A stretch of DNA of 64,000 nucleotides from Dactylorhiza incarnata (GCA_033032865.1 JAWHQI010000064.1:7564001-7628000), one strand, 5' to 3'; shown: positions 10,260-22,153, numbered from the stretch's first letter. The notes: a model not told the origin generated them from the letters alone. Translations and numbers: made by a program.

Positions 10260-11822
10260 TGTTGGAACAACCCTATTACTGTTTTGGGCTAGGATCACTA
10301 TGTTTTAACTTAGGACCAAGTTGACCCCATTGTATAGCTTAAGGGTCAAGTCTTTAGGCTGATTGATTAGCTAGAACTTAAGGAATAATTAAGTTCCCAG
10401 CATTCGACAAATGGCGAGTGGCGCTCGACGAATGTCTAGCTTCGTTCGACAAATTCTTCTCAGCAGACTGAAGAAGTATAGCCAGTTCCAGCGCTCGACA
10501 TTTGCTGAGCAGCGTTCGACAAATGGCTAGCAGTGTTCGACGAATTCCAGCCAGAGCTCGACAAATTCTATATGAAAGCTCAGTTCGACAAATACAAGTC
10601 CAGATTACTTATATCAGTTATTTTGTCAACTCTCTGAACACAGATCGACGACCTTAACGGTTCTATTCAAGTACTTTTGGACGTATTCAGTCAGTTTAGT
10701 AAGGTTATATTATTCATTTATTATATTCTTTTATTCCTTCCAAGACAAGAATAGTCGTTGACATTTAATGCTACGACATCTTTCACGACAAAGGAATCAA
10801 AAAGGACCTGCCAAAATCGTTTTGATGGCTGTTATAGTTCCAAGAAGGATTTAAGCCAGAATAATATATTCCTTAAATTGCAGATGATTTGAATTTCAAA
10901 TCAGAAACCTATCAGAGAAGGAAGAATATACAAAAACAGTCGTACTCCCTTTCCTGATATAGTTTTTCACAGTTATTTTTCTATGTCTCTCAAAAATACA
11001 GTTCTTAGAAAACAACAAGCATATAGAAGGACTAGAGAAAGAAGAAGAAGAAGAATATATACACACAGAGAACATCTCTCTCAGTCTTCTTCTTCCAAAA
11101 GGCAGCATCTTCATCTCTCTGAGAACAACATTTATTCTCTCAGATCTGCTGCAAGTTCAAGTCTTCAAAAGAGCAACAACAATCTGAAGATTCGCCTCTT
11201 CTAGATTAATCTGCTACAGAAGGCTTCTATTTTAGAGAAAGCTTCATCCTCAAGCTGTCAACAACTTCAAACAGACAGGGGGAGCTTTCATCCTCAACAT
11301 CCTTTGTCTTCTCTCAGAAACATTGACAGAGACGAACACTCTAAACCTTCTTACCTTATCTTATACAGGGTTAATTCTCCCTCCAAAAGTTTACTCAGTG
11401 GTGGCAAGACACCTTATCAAAAAATCCTTGTGTGGTTTTTAAGCACCTTATCAAAAGCTTATTGGTGTGTGGACACCTTATCAAAAAACCCCTGGTCTTG
11501 AGCACCTTATCAAAAGCTCTGTGGTGTGTGGACACCTTATCAAAAACTCCTAGTGGATGTCCTACCAGCTGTGGTAGAAGAGTAGACGTACCCAGATTTA
11601 TTGGGGAACTACTATATTTCCTTGTGTCTTCTGTGCTTGTGATTTTCTATTTTGTTTATGTGCTGTGTGCTATTTTCTTTATTCAAATTATATAACACAC
11701 TTTGAATTACACATATATATATATACATCAGTATTTTAATTCCGCTTTAAAAACTAATAAAAATTTTTAATACTCTATTCACCCCCCCTCTAGAGTAAGT
11801 TAAGATCTAACCTCCACTTTCA
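10260..11822 (+). repeat. Element C 5' LTR
   Basis: 1563 bp, TGTTGGAACAACCC...CTCCACTTTCA. The first 330 bp carry TTCGACAAATGG, CTCGACGAATG and GTTCGACGAATTC variants (about 10402-10592). The 3' part carries five CACCTTATCAAAA repeats and ends after the tattcaccccccctctag stretch. I see no strong TATA box; aatatacaaaaa near 10925 is a weak candidate. Confidence 0.93.
11410..11545 (+). repeat. Five CACCTTATCAAAA direct repeats in element C LTR
   Basis: CACCTTATCAAAA occurs five times at about 30-bp spacing, alternating with gtgtgtgga/cttgag spacers. The array is conserved in the 3' LTR (about 21728-21863), where the last unit reads aaccttatc. Confidence 0.88.
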
Positions 11823-11824
11823 AT

Positions 11825-11835
11825 TGGTATCAGAG
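11825..11835 (+). other. Primer-binding site of element C
   Basis: TGGTATCAGAG two bases after the 5' LTR, matching initiator tRNA-Met. The next bases (GAG|GTAGG) also resemble a 5' splice donor. Confidence 0.85.
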
Positions 11836-11934
11836 GTAGGTTGATTCTTTATAGGCTAACACCTGAATCACAAAGATCAACTAGATCCAAAATTTCTTTA
11901 GAGTTTTTATTTCATTTCTGCTTAATAAAAGCTC

Positions 11935-13611
11935 ATGGCACAAAACAAGGAATACTCAAGCACAAGACCTCCAATGTGCAACCTTGGCAAGTTTGCACTT
12001 TGGAAAGCAAGGATATTGCTTTATATGAACTCCATTGATGAAGAGATTTTTAATGTTATTCTGACAGGGCCTCCAGCACCTACAGCATCAACCAGCACTG
12101 AAGCTACAGGAGACAATCATGCTGTCCCACCTCCTGAGTGGACAGAAACTCAAAAGAAGCAAAGAAATGCAGATGCTAAAGCCATGAACATATTGGCTCA
12201 AACCATGTCTGATGGTATATTTCAAAAAGTGGTTGAATGTACATCAGCTAGAGAAATTTGGATTTCTCTAAACAACATGGTTGCAGGTTCTGCAGATGAG
12301 AGGAAAGACAGAAGATCACACTTGATCTCTCTGCATGAAAACTTCAAGAAAGGAGACACAGAGACAGTGGCTGACATGTACAACAGACGCAGTCTCATAA
12401 TCAATGAGTTGAAGACCTTGGACAAAGTGATCTCTATCACTGAAATAAATGACAAGATCTTAATGTGCTTCCCCAGCACATGGGACTCAAAAATCTGGCC
12501 AATCAAGGATGCCAGGAGTCTCAATGAGATTACCACAGAAGCACTGTTGGGCAAGCTCAAATCTTATGAGCAGCTCATCAAGTACAGGGAAGCAGAATCA
12601 TCCACTGCATCTCCAGCAACAAGGAGAGAGAAGAGCATAGCTTTCAAAGCAGCTAATGCTGAAGAAGAAAAGACTCCACAAGATGTGGAGTTTCTGAGTC
12701 TTATAGCCAAAAGATTTTACAAGATGACTAAGAAAGACTTCTGGAAAAAGTCATCCAGAAGCTATGACAAGCCAAGGTCTGACAAAAATCATGCTAATGA
12801 AATTATATGTTTTGGTTGCAGGAAACCAGGACACATTGCACCTGATTGTCCAGAAAATCAAAACAAGAAGGACAAGAAGGAAAAGAGAAAAGAAAAGGAA
12901 GAAAAGAGAAACTCCAGCAAATCTTCCTCCCACAATCACAAAAAGAAGGGAAGGGGATTTGTAGCAACATCCTGGAGTGAAACAGAATCTGAATCAGAAT
13001 CTTCATCCTGCTCTTCTGATGAAGAAGAAACAAAAGCAAATGGCCAATGCCTAATGGCTATTTATGACTCAGACAGTGAGTCAGGATATGCTTCTTCATC
13101 CAGCTCCAATGATGATGAAGAAGAGAAGAATTTCTGCATGATGACAATCAATGCCTCAGCCAACAATTCTGATGAAGAAAAATCAGAATCAGAAGCAGAA
13201 GATGATGCTGATCAGATACTATCTCATTTTGATTTTACTTCAGTTGAATTCAAGGCTGAATTCAAAGTTCTTTGCATAAACTTAATTAAATCTGAGAAGG
13301 AAATAATCTTACTCAGAAATAAGCTAGCTGATATAAAGATTATAAGTGAAGAAAATATAAATCTTAAAAAGGATCTGGCTGCCTCCAGGGAACATATTAT
13401 TCTCATTGAGAGCAAGTTGTCTGAAGCAAAACAGTTTGAAGAATCCCTAAATGGGAGAAGTATCAAACTAATGGACATAACAAGCACAGTTAATGCTAGA
13501 CTCAATAACAAACTGGGCTTGGGTGCCTCATCAAGTGAGCCACACCTAGTTAAGAAGAATATTATCCACACCCATAAAATTCATATCTGCCAAAGGCAAC
13601 GAGGCTACTGA
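11935..13611 (+). CDS. gag: Element C gag (nucleocapsid polyprotein), 558 aa
   Basis: Intact ORF from ATG 11935. Residues about 20-220 form the copia gag capsid-like region (FALWKARILLYMNSID, AKAMNILAQTM, REIWISLNNM; DUF4219/UBN2 type). A single CCHC zinc knuckle CFGCRKPGHIAPDC lies at residues 292-305, followed by a Lys-rich then Ser/Glu-rich acidic stretch (310-430) and a predicted coiled coil (about 435-515), a layout seen in Sirevirus gag. It should form the particle and bind element RNA. It is in its own frame, separated from pol by a 420-bp spacer, so it is not a simple gag-pol fusion. It is the only complete gag in the window. Confidence 0.88.
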   Translation: MAQNKEYSSTRPPMCNLGKFALWKARILLYMNSIDEEIFNVILTGPPAPTASTSTEATGDNHAVPPPEWTETQKKQRNADAKAMNILAQTMSDGIFQKVVECTSAREIWISLNNMVAGSADERKDRRSHLISLHENFKKGDTETVADMYNRRSLIINELKTLDKVISITEINDKILMCFPSTWDSKIWPIKDARSLNEITTEALLGKLKSYEQLIKYREAESSTASPATRREKSIAFKAANAEEEKTPQDVEFLSLIAKRFYKMTKKDFWKKSSRSYDKPRSDKNHANEIICFGCRKPGHIAPDCPENQNKKDKKEKRKEKEEKRNSSKSSSHNHKKKGRGFVATSWSETESESESSSCSSDEEETKANGQCLMAIYDSDSESGYASSSSSNDDEEEKNFCMMTINASANNSDEEKSESEAEDDADQILSHFDFTSVEFKAEFKVLCINLIKSEKEIILLRNKLADIKIISEENINLKKDLAASREHIILIESKLSEAKQFEESLNGRSIKLMDITSTVNARLNNKLGLGASSSEPHLVKKNIIHTHKIHICQRQRGY

Positions 13612-14049
13612 AGCCAATAAAGATATTTCAAGCAAGAATATTAAGAATAAGAGAATTCAGAAGAATTCGTCGAACGAAGCTCGACAAAAAGATTCAAATT
13701 TGTCGAACGGGGATCGACAAAAACTGAGAACAGACTTTTAATGTAGTTATAATATGGACGACGCTCGACAAAAACATGCACATTCGTCGAACGGCGGTCG
13801 ACGAATTTAACCAAATTTGTCAAGCAGATATTATACAGAAAGCTCTAAGAATTCTAATTCTAAATATACTAAAAATCCTTTTACTGAGTGGGTAATACCT
13901 CCAAGGAGATTCCACCCACAAGGCTATAAGGATCAGCCTGAAATGACCTTTATATATGAATATTGTGGACAAACAAATGGACCCAAGGTAGTCTGGTCAA
14001 AAACAATTAGTTTATTTTTCTATCATTGCAGGTACACAGCTACCCAAGA
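13612..14049 (+). promoter_or_regulatory. Gag-pol spacer with hairpins and putative splice acceptor
   Basis: No ORF with retroelement homology. It contains inverted repeats built on TCGA. One has an 8-bp stem TTTGTCGA/TCGACAAA with a 7-nt loop (13699-13721). Another has a 9-bp stem ATTCGTCGA/TCGACGAAT with loop ACGGCGG (13782-13806). A related imperfect one lies near 13666-13688. A T-rich tract then ends in TTGCAG|GTACA at 14031, a good plant 3' splice-site match, 19 bases before the pol ATG. Splicing is inferred, not shown. Confidence 0.6.
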
Positions 14050-17000
14050 ATGAATGAAAAGTGGTATTTGGATAGTGGGTGCTCAAAGCACATGACAGGA
14101 AACAAGGCCAACCTGAACAACTACATGGCAAAGCTTGGACCAAAAGTTGTATTTAGAGACTCCAACTGTGGACAGAACAAAGGCTATGGAAAAGTCAAGG
14201 TTGGAGAAGTCACCTTCAAAGAGGTAGCTTATGTCAAGGGACTGAAGCACAACCTCATCAGCATAAGTCAATTATGTGATGAAGGGTATCAGGTAACTTT
14301 TAATAAACTGAACTGCCTTATTAAATCTACTGATAATATTACTGTCCTATCAGGTATTAGGCAAGGTAATATATATTTAGTGAATTTCAATTCATCTACT
14401 TCAGAAGTTTGTTTATTTAGTGATGGAAACAAATCTAGTGAACTCTGGCACAAAAGATTAAGACATGTAAACCTTAGGACCATTGCTAAACTATCTAAGG
14501 ACAATCTTGTTAGAGGATTACCCTCAGGATCATACAAGAAAGAAGGTCTTTGTAGGGCATGTCAACTAGGTAAGCAAACTAAGAATAGTTTTAAATCACT
14601 ATCTAAAAGTGATTCACCTAGAATCTTATATTTGCTACATATGGACCTTTTTGGACCTATAGCAACAAAGAGTTTAGGAGGGAAGTCTTACACTCTAGTT
14701 ATTATAGATGACTTCTCTAGATTCACTTGGGTGTTCTTTTTGAGAGAAAAGTCAGATAACTTTAAAGTTCTTACAGACTTTCTTAAGAGCATACAGATTG
14801 AGTACTCTACTGTAGTTGCATTGATCAGAAGTGATCATGGTACTGAGTTTGAGTCTCTTATTATGCAAGAATTCTATGAGATGGAAGGTATCAGGCATTG
14901 TTTCTCAGCTCCCAGAACTCCTCAACAAAATGGGGTAGTTGAAAGGAAAAAATAGAACTCTAATTGAATCAGCAAGAACATTGCTTGCAGATGCTAATCT
15001 GTCCCTATCCTTTTGGGCAGAGGCTGTTAGCACGACAAATTATGTTCTGAATAGAAGTTTGATACACAAACTTAAGGGAAAGACTCCTTATGAATTACTT
15101 AAAGGGAAGAAACCTAAAGTTAACTATTTTAGAACATTTGGCTGTAGATGTTATATTCACAATAATGATAAGAAATACCTTAGGAAATTTGAACCAAAAT
15201 CAGATGAAGGAATTTTCTTCGGTTATTCTCAAATCAGTAAAGCATATAGGATTTATAATAAATCCACTCTTAAAATAGAAGAATCCATGCATGTCTCTTT
15301 TGATGAAACTAACATGTTTTACAAGGAGAAGATTCCTTCTACCATAGAAAATCTGCAGGTACCTATATTATGTGAGCAGCTAGATCAATTAGCTCTACAT
15401 AAAGAAGGAATTCTGAACCTTGAACAACATAATGATGAAGAGAGTGAGGAAGAAGATCTCCCAATTTTTGATGAAAGATCAGAACAGACAACAACAGATC
15501 ATTCTTCATAAGATATAGCAGCTGAACAAATTCCCCAAGTGGATACAATTGCTGAACCAACTCTAACTGTTGACCCCATCATAGTTAATGATCATCCAAT
15601 TTCACAAGTAATTGGAGATATTTCAGCAAGTGTTCAAACAAGGCATCAATTACACCAAAATCAGATGCATACTTGTTTCCTATCACAAGTTGAACCTCAA
15701 ACCATAAAAGATGCAGAACAAGATCCAAATTGGATTCTTGCAATGCAAGAGGAGCTCAACCAATTTGAAAGGAACAAGGTTTGGGATTTGGTTCCAAGAC
15801 CAAAGAATTATCCAGTGATTGGAACTAAATGGGTTTATAGGAACAAGCTTGATACAGAGGGAAATATTGTGAGAAACAAAGCTAGGCTAGTAGCCCAAGG
15901 ATACTCACAGGAAGAAGGGATAGACTATGATCAGACATTTGCACCAGTTGCAAGGTTAGAAGCAATCAGGATCTTCCTTGCATTTGCTGCATACAAAAGA
16001 TTCAAAGTCTATCAAATGGATGTAAAAAGTGCATTCCTAAATGGAGAAATCAAAGAAGAAGTTTATGTGGAACAACCACCAGGTTTCATCTCTCCAACAC
16101 AACCCTCTTTTGTATTTAAACTTAAGAAAGCTCTCTATGGTCTCAAACAAGCTCCTAGAGCATGGTATGAAACTTTAGCTAGTTTTCTTTTGGAAAACAA
16201 TTTCTGTAGAGGCATAGTAGACAAAACCTTATTTTACAAAGTACATAAAAATAAAACTCTACTAGTTCAAATATATGTAGATAACATTATCTTTGGATCT
16301 ACTGATTCAAATTTGTGCAAAAGATTTTCCAATCTAATGCAATCAAGATTTGAAATGAGCAGTATGGGTGAGTTATCATACTTCCTTGGTCTTCAAGTGA
16401 AGCAAACTCCAAATGGAATCTTCATATCTCAATCTAAGTATGTTAAGGAATTAGTGAAAAGATTTGGTATGTCTGATTCTTCCACCATGAAAACACCCAT
16501 GCCCTCAAATGATGTTATTGTTAATGATGAATCAGGGAAACCTGTTGATTCAAAAGTATACAGAGCAATTGTTGGCTCATTACTTTATTTAACAGCTAGT
16601 AGACCTGACATAATGTTTGCTACCAGTATTTGTGCTAGATTTCAAGTTAACCCCAAAGAATCTCACTTAATTTTATTAAAAAGGATTTTGAGATATATAA
16701 AGGGTTGCCCTAATCTAGGACTTTGGTATCCAACATCATCTGAATTTGCATTAACTAGATTCTCAGATTCAGATTATGCTGGATGCAGAGTAGATAGGAA
16801 AAGCACATCAGGAACTTGTCAGTTTCTTGGTGATAGGCTTGTGTCTTGGTTTTGTAAAAAGCAGACATCTGTGTCTACATCAACAGCTGAAGCTGAATTT
16901 ATGGCTGCTAGCAGTTGCTGCTCACAGATGTTGTGGATACAAAATCAACTTCTAGACTATGTTATCAACTTAAATAAATCAACTATATTTTGTGACAATA

Positions 17001-17227
17001 CAAGTGCAATATATATAGCACAAAATCCAGTTCTCCATAGTAGGACTAAACACATAGAGATTAGGCACCACTTCCTTAGGGATAATGTGGATAAAAATAA
17101 AATTTGCCTATAATTCATTTCCACTGATTTACAAAGAGCTGACATTTTCACCAAACCCTTGGATGAAAAGAAGCACATCTTCTTTATAAATCAACTAGGA
17201 ATGATAGATGGAGATTCAATATGTTAA
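14050..17227 (+). pseudogene. pol: Element C pol: protease-integrase-RT-RNase H
   Basis: From ATG 14050: protease WYLDSGCSKHMTG; pre-integrase zinc finger WHKRLRH...CRACQLGKQ; integrase catalytic residues in HMDLFGP, RSDHGTEF and NGVVERK. An extra A in a run near 14947-14954 shifts the frame by one. Integrase C-terminus (GIFFGYSQISKAYRIYN), a stop at 15509-15511, then RT (about 15700-16500) and RNase H ([20 protein letters not shown]). A further stop at 17111-17113 precedes the conserved end ADIFTKPLD. The RT box reads YVDN (codons 16274-16285) instead of YVDD, replacing a metal-binding Asp by Asn. Domain order and motifs are typical of Sireviruses; the copy is defective. Confidence 0.92.
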
Positions 17228-17577
17228 AATTAATACTTCTATTTATCCCCTAAATTTGTCGAACGGAGGACGACGAATTTAAACCATTTGTCGAACGGCG
17301 GTCGACAAAATCTGTTAACTTCAGAATCGATAAAGATAATTCCATTTGTCTAATGGTGGTCGACGAAAAGGATACTTTTTGTCGAACGCTGTCTGACGGA
17401 GACCTAAAGTCTTTTCAACTTCTGTTTTTATTAGGTTTTTGCCGAACCTCGCTCCTCAAATGTGCCCCTTCTCCGATCTATATAATATCTTCTTTTATTT
17501 CGTAATATATTGCGCCTACAGAAATCGTTTCCTTCCAGTTCCTCTCTGCACTTGATCTTTCTCTCTTGCAGGTACAA
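17228..17577 (+). promoter_or_regulatory. Pol-ORF3 spacer with hairpins and putative splice acceptor
   Basis: Same plan as the gag-pol spacer. An inverted repeat at 17252-17280 (10-bp stem with one G-T pair) and a perfect 8-bp stem TTTGTCGA/TCGACAAA with loop ACGGCGG at 17287-17309, then two weaker copies to about 17400. A strong pyrimidine tract (17526-17569) ends in TTGCAG|GTACA at 17571, seven bases before ATG 17578. A cluster resembling TATATAATA lies near 17480. Confidence 0.6.
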
Positions 17578-20380
17578 ATGGCGATTTCTCAAGCCGCACT
17601 ATATTCGATGAAGTTCGACGTCGGGTTCGACATTGACATGGAATCCTTTACTCAATCTGACCAAATCTTCAAGTATATTCTTCAACTGTTTGAAGAGCAG
17701 CAGTTAAAGAAGTTAATGAGCATGAGGATTAAGCTGCACACAGCAGAAATCAAAGAATGGTGTTTTACAGCTAAGCAAGAAGATGAAAGTCTGACAGGAA
17801 CTATCTCAGGACACCAGGTCTCTCTTACCCCTACCATCTTAACTGAAGTTTTTGGTTATGTTAATGGTGATGATGAAATAGAGCTCAACTCTGTTGAAAC
17901 TGCTGAAGCACTGATTAAAATGGGTCATTCCACTAGAAACCCTAATCACCTGCTTAAGAAGAACTTATCTGTAGAATATAAGTTTCTTTCTGACATAGTT
18001 GGCAAAGTGTTGTTAGGGAAAACAACAGGGCATGATTATATTAATAGGCACCAATTTATGTTGATGGTGGCCATAATGGAAAAGAAGAAAGTGAACTGGG
18101 GATCAATCTTCTTTGGATTGATTAAGAAGAAGATTTCAAAGGACAATGTCTGCTTTGGAAGGATCTTAGGAATTGTTTTGCAGGAAAGACACCAAGACCT
18201 TATGGTCTCTCCCAAAGTGACAATTAATGCTAGCAACTCTCTTTGCTAAGTGGGACAGGGTGTTTACTAAGAAGAACACAGGAGCAGTTGCAAAGAAGAA
18301 AACTTCTGAAGGCACAAGGACTGATCCAGTCACTCCCTCACCCCTTCTAGAAGCCTCTTCTCCTCCTCCTATTGTTTCTTCTCCTCATATCCCATCTCCA
18401 CCTCAAAAATTTTCCCCTGCACAATCTCCACCTCCAAATTCACCCACACTAATTGATGTCATTCCATCCTCTTCTACCCCTCTAACCACTCATACTTCTC
18501 CACCTCCATCTCCAATGCATGATGACTATCATTCACCCATTCATCACTCTTGCCCCATTCATTCTGACATCCCTCAACAATATGCAAATGTTGCAAACAT
18601 TTTTGTACCAACCACCTTTCCATCCACCTCTCAACCATCTTCATCTCAACAACCTGAAATGTTATTTTTACATTTTCAATCTGTTGCAGATCAATTTTTT
18701 GACCATATTCTTCCCAAAATTGATCAAATTCTGGGTGCAAAACTTGCTCCAGTCTATCATATTCTTTCTACTCTTAACTCCACATTGGATGCAAAAATTG
18801 CTCCAATTCTTCAAGCAATCTCTGAACTCTCTTCCACTATATCTTCAATTTCCACCTCCATCTCTGTCCCTTCTTCTAGGGGCCTAGATTCAGGTCTCCC
18901 TGAAGCTAGGCAGGGGGAGATGCCTTATGAAGAAGTTCCAGAACCTCAAATGTCAGAGGCTACAGTTCTTTTTGAGGATACAGTTTTTACTAGAGATATA
19001 GATACAATTCTTGTTGAAGAGGATACTAAAGAAACAGTTCAAACTTCTGATGAAGATATGTTTGAAGAAACTCCAGAAGTACCAATCATAGAAGAGATAA
19101 ATAATATCTATATTCATCCTTCCCTAGATATTATTTCCTTACTGTCAAAATTCAATGTTGCTTTCTCAGTTCTGCCAAAACATCAAATTCATTCTAGAGC
19201 AATTGTCCCCTATACTGCTCCAATTGACAAAACTTTGCTGAAAAAGATTATTAGTAGTTTTGCAGTTCAAAGAGCAGTTCCAGCTCTTGTTCCAGTTCCA
19301 GTTCAAAGTCTTGCAGTTGAATCAGTTGAAATTTCAGAAGAAATTAACAGTAGTTTTGATTTCCCAACTTTTATCCTTGATGAATCACCTATCCCAGATT
19401 TTGATGAAATCTGGAGAGTAGAAGATGAAGCTTTTGAAGCTGAAGAGCAGAGGCTCAAAGCTCTTAAGTTGGTAAATGATTTATATGATAATCCTATTCC
19501 CTCCTCTGATTTTGATGAAGAAGGTAATGACAGTGATTCTGATGATACCCTTTCAAGGAAGAGAAAGAAAAGAAAGGCCAAGGCTTTGGTTGTCCCCAAG
19601 CCTCCTAACCCAGATAGTAATATTCCCTACTACATCCTTCACAATATTACTCTTGATAAGGATACCCCTCACTGGATGAAGTTCTCCAGAAATGAAATGA
19701 AGAGGAGAAAGAAGTACAAGAAAACTGGTTATTATTCTGACAAACCTGTCAAATAAAACCATCCTCCTCCTCCTCCAGCAGCAGGCTCAGCAGCACCATC
19801 TTCCTCCTCCCAGAAGCCCAACTCTCAGCACTCAAGGAAATCTGGTAGTTCCAGTGGATCTCAAGTATCAGGATCAGCCAGTAATCCTCCTTCTAAGAAA
19901 TCAGCAGTTGCTTCACAAGAAAATCCAGTCATTGCTTCACCTCAAATATCTTCAGAATACAAACTTCATATTTCTGATGGATCTTTTCACAAGATCAAAA
20001 ATCCTCAAAGTGATCTTCAAGATCAAGTTGATAATTCAGAATATGTTCCTTATATTCCAGATCCTGAAGAGGAAAGATTATCTCAAATGGCAAGACTCAG
20101 AGAAACAATTGCTTATGCCCAGATTATCAAAGCAAAATCAGAAGGTAAAGATTTCACAAACATTTCTACCATGTCTGATTACAGAAGGAAAGAGCTTGAC
20201 AAATACAATTCCAAAGAGTTATTCAATGCTGAAGAATATCTTGAAAAGCACCCAGGAGCTTTTGTCCCTCATGTTAAATCTCAAACTATACTGGGAGCTC
20301 AAGATCTCTACATAAGCAAGAAGAAGTCTGAAGATCCAAACAGGATAATCATCTTCAAACCTCCATCAGCAAAGAAGTAA
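17578..20380 (+). pseudogene. Element C third ORF (Sirevirus env-like position), ~930 codons
   Basis: From ATG 17578, 224 codons in one frame. A shift near 18227-18249 leads into a second frame that runs to a stop at 19754-19756 and continues in the same frame to 20380. Residues 1-215 look globular (LTPTILTEVFGY, NLSVEYKFLSDIVGKVLL, QFMLMVAIMEKKKVNW) and remind me of the putative plant-transposon domain found in some LTR elements (PF20167-like; not checked). Then come a long Pro/Ser-rich tract, a Ser/Thr-rich helix, acidic segments, a basic KRKKRKAK motif and a conserved-looking C-terminus. I see no signal peptide and no convincing membrane segment, so 'envelope' is a positional label only. 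Function unknown. Confidence 0.7.
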
Positions 20381-20569
20381 AAGAGGTTAAGACTTATTTA
20401 TTTTTGTTGTTGTTAAACATTTTGATTGTAATGAACTCAGAGCACTAGTTTTATTCAATCTGCTGAAATGAATTTTTCATTCTGTCAGATACATATATTT
20501 TATGCTCTGCTGTTTATGTGTTCTATTGTATTTATTTGATTAATTGTCAAATAGTATCCTAACCCAAAT

Positions 20570-20579
20570 AGGGGGAGAT
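20570..20579 (+). other. Polypurine tract of element C
   Basis: AGGGGGAGAT immediately before the 3' LTR, after a 190-bp AT-rich untranslated stretch. Confidence 0.85.
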
Positions 20580-22148
20580 TGTTGGAACAACCCTATTACT
20601 GTTTTGGGCTAGGATCACTATGTTTTAACTTAGGACCAAGTTGACCCCATTGTATAGCTTAAGGGTCAAGTCTTTAGGCTGATTGATTATCTAGAACTTA
20701 AGGAATAACTAAGTTCCCAGCATTCGACAAATGGCGAGTGGCGCTCGACGAATGTCTAGCTTCGTTCGAAAAATTCTTCAGCAGACTGAAGAAGTATAGC
20801 CAGTTCCAGCGCTCGACATTTGCTGAGCAGCATTCGACAAATGGCTAGCAGCGTTCGACGAATTCCAGCCAGAGCTCGACAACTTCTATATGAAAGCTCA
20901 GTTCGACAAATACAAGTCCAGATTACTTATATCAGTTATTTTGTCAACTCTCTGAACACAGATCGACGACCTTAACAGATCTATTCAAGTACTTTTGGAC
21001 GTATTCAGTCAGTTTAGTAAGGATATATAATTCATTTATTATATTCTTTTATTCCTTCCAAGACAATAATAGCCGTTGACATTTAATGCTACGACATCTT
21101 TCACAACAAAGGAATCAAAAAGGACCTGCCAAAATCGTTTTGATGGCTGTTACAGTTCCAAGAAGGATTTAAGCCAGAATAATATATTCCTTAAATTGCA
21201 GATGATTTGAATTTCAAATCAGAAACCTATCAGAGAAGGAAGAATATACAAAAACAGTCGTACTCCCTTTTCTGATAGAGTTTTTCACAGTTATTTTTCT
21301 AAGTCTCTCAAAAATACAGTTCTTAGAAAACAGCAAGCATATAGAAGGACTAGAGAAAGAAGAAGAAGAAGAATAGATACACACAGAGAACATCTCTCTC
21401 AGTCTTCTTCTTCCAAAAGGCAACATCTTCATCTCTCTGAGAACAACATTCATTCTCTCAGATCTGCTGCAAGTTCAAGTCTTCAAAAGAGCAACAACAA
21501 TATGAAGATTCACCTCTTCCAGATTAATCTGCTACAGAAGGCTTCTGTTTTAGAGAAAGCTTCATCCTCAAGTTGTCAACAACTTCAAATAGACAGGGGG
21601 AGCTTTCATCCTCAACATTCTTTGTCTTCTCTCAGAAACATTGACAGAGAAGAACACTCTAAACCTTCTTACCTTATCTTGTACAGGGTTAATTCTCCCT
21701 CCAAAAGTTTACTCAGTGGTGGCAAGACACCTTATCAAAAAATCCTTGTGTGGTTTTTAAGCACCTTATCAAAAGTTTATTGGTGTGTGGACACCTTATC
21801 AAAAAACCCCTGGTCTTGAGCACCTTATCAAAAGCTCTGTGGTGTGTGGAAACCTTATCAAAAACTCCTAGTGGATGTCCTACCAGCTGTGGTAGAAGAG
21901 TAGACGTACCCAGATTTATTGGGGAACTACTATATTTCCTTGTGTCTTCTGTGCTTGTGATTTTCTGTTTTGTTTATGTGTTGTGTGCTATTTTCTTTAT
22001 TCAAATTATATAACACACTTTGCATTACACACATATATATATACATCAGTATTTTAATTCCGCTTTAAAAACTAATAAATTTTTTTAATACTCTATTCAC
22101 CCCCCCCCCCCCCCTCTAGAGTAAGTTAAGATCTAACCTCCACTTTCA
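20580..22148 (+). repeat. Element C 3' LTR
   Basis: 1569 bp, nearly identical to the 5' LTR. The C run before the terminal ctctagag is longer (about 22100-22114). It is followed by the target duplication CAACG at 22149-22153. Confidence 0.93.
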
Positions 22149-22153
22149 CAACG

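Larger units (their letters stand above)
10260..22148 (+). mobile_element. Element C: full-length 11.9-kb Sirevirus-like copia element
   Basis: LTRs 10260-11822 and 20580-22148 flank a complete set of parts: primer-binding site, gag, spacer, protease-integrase-RT-RNase H, spacer, a long extra ORF, and a polypurine tract. CAACG flanks both sides exactly. RT motifs ([38 protein letters not shown]) are those of the Sirevirus/Maximus lineage. The LTRs are very similar, so the insertion is relatively young, but pol and the extra ORF carry a frameshift or stops and the RT active site is altered. Confidence 0.93.

Noticed and set aside
17578..20380. Calling the C third ORF an envelope gene
   Set aside because: Position fits Sirevirus env-like ORFs, but no signal peptide or membrane anchor is visible; kept as unknown function.
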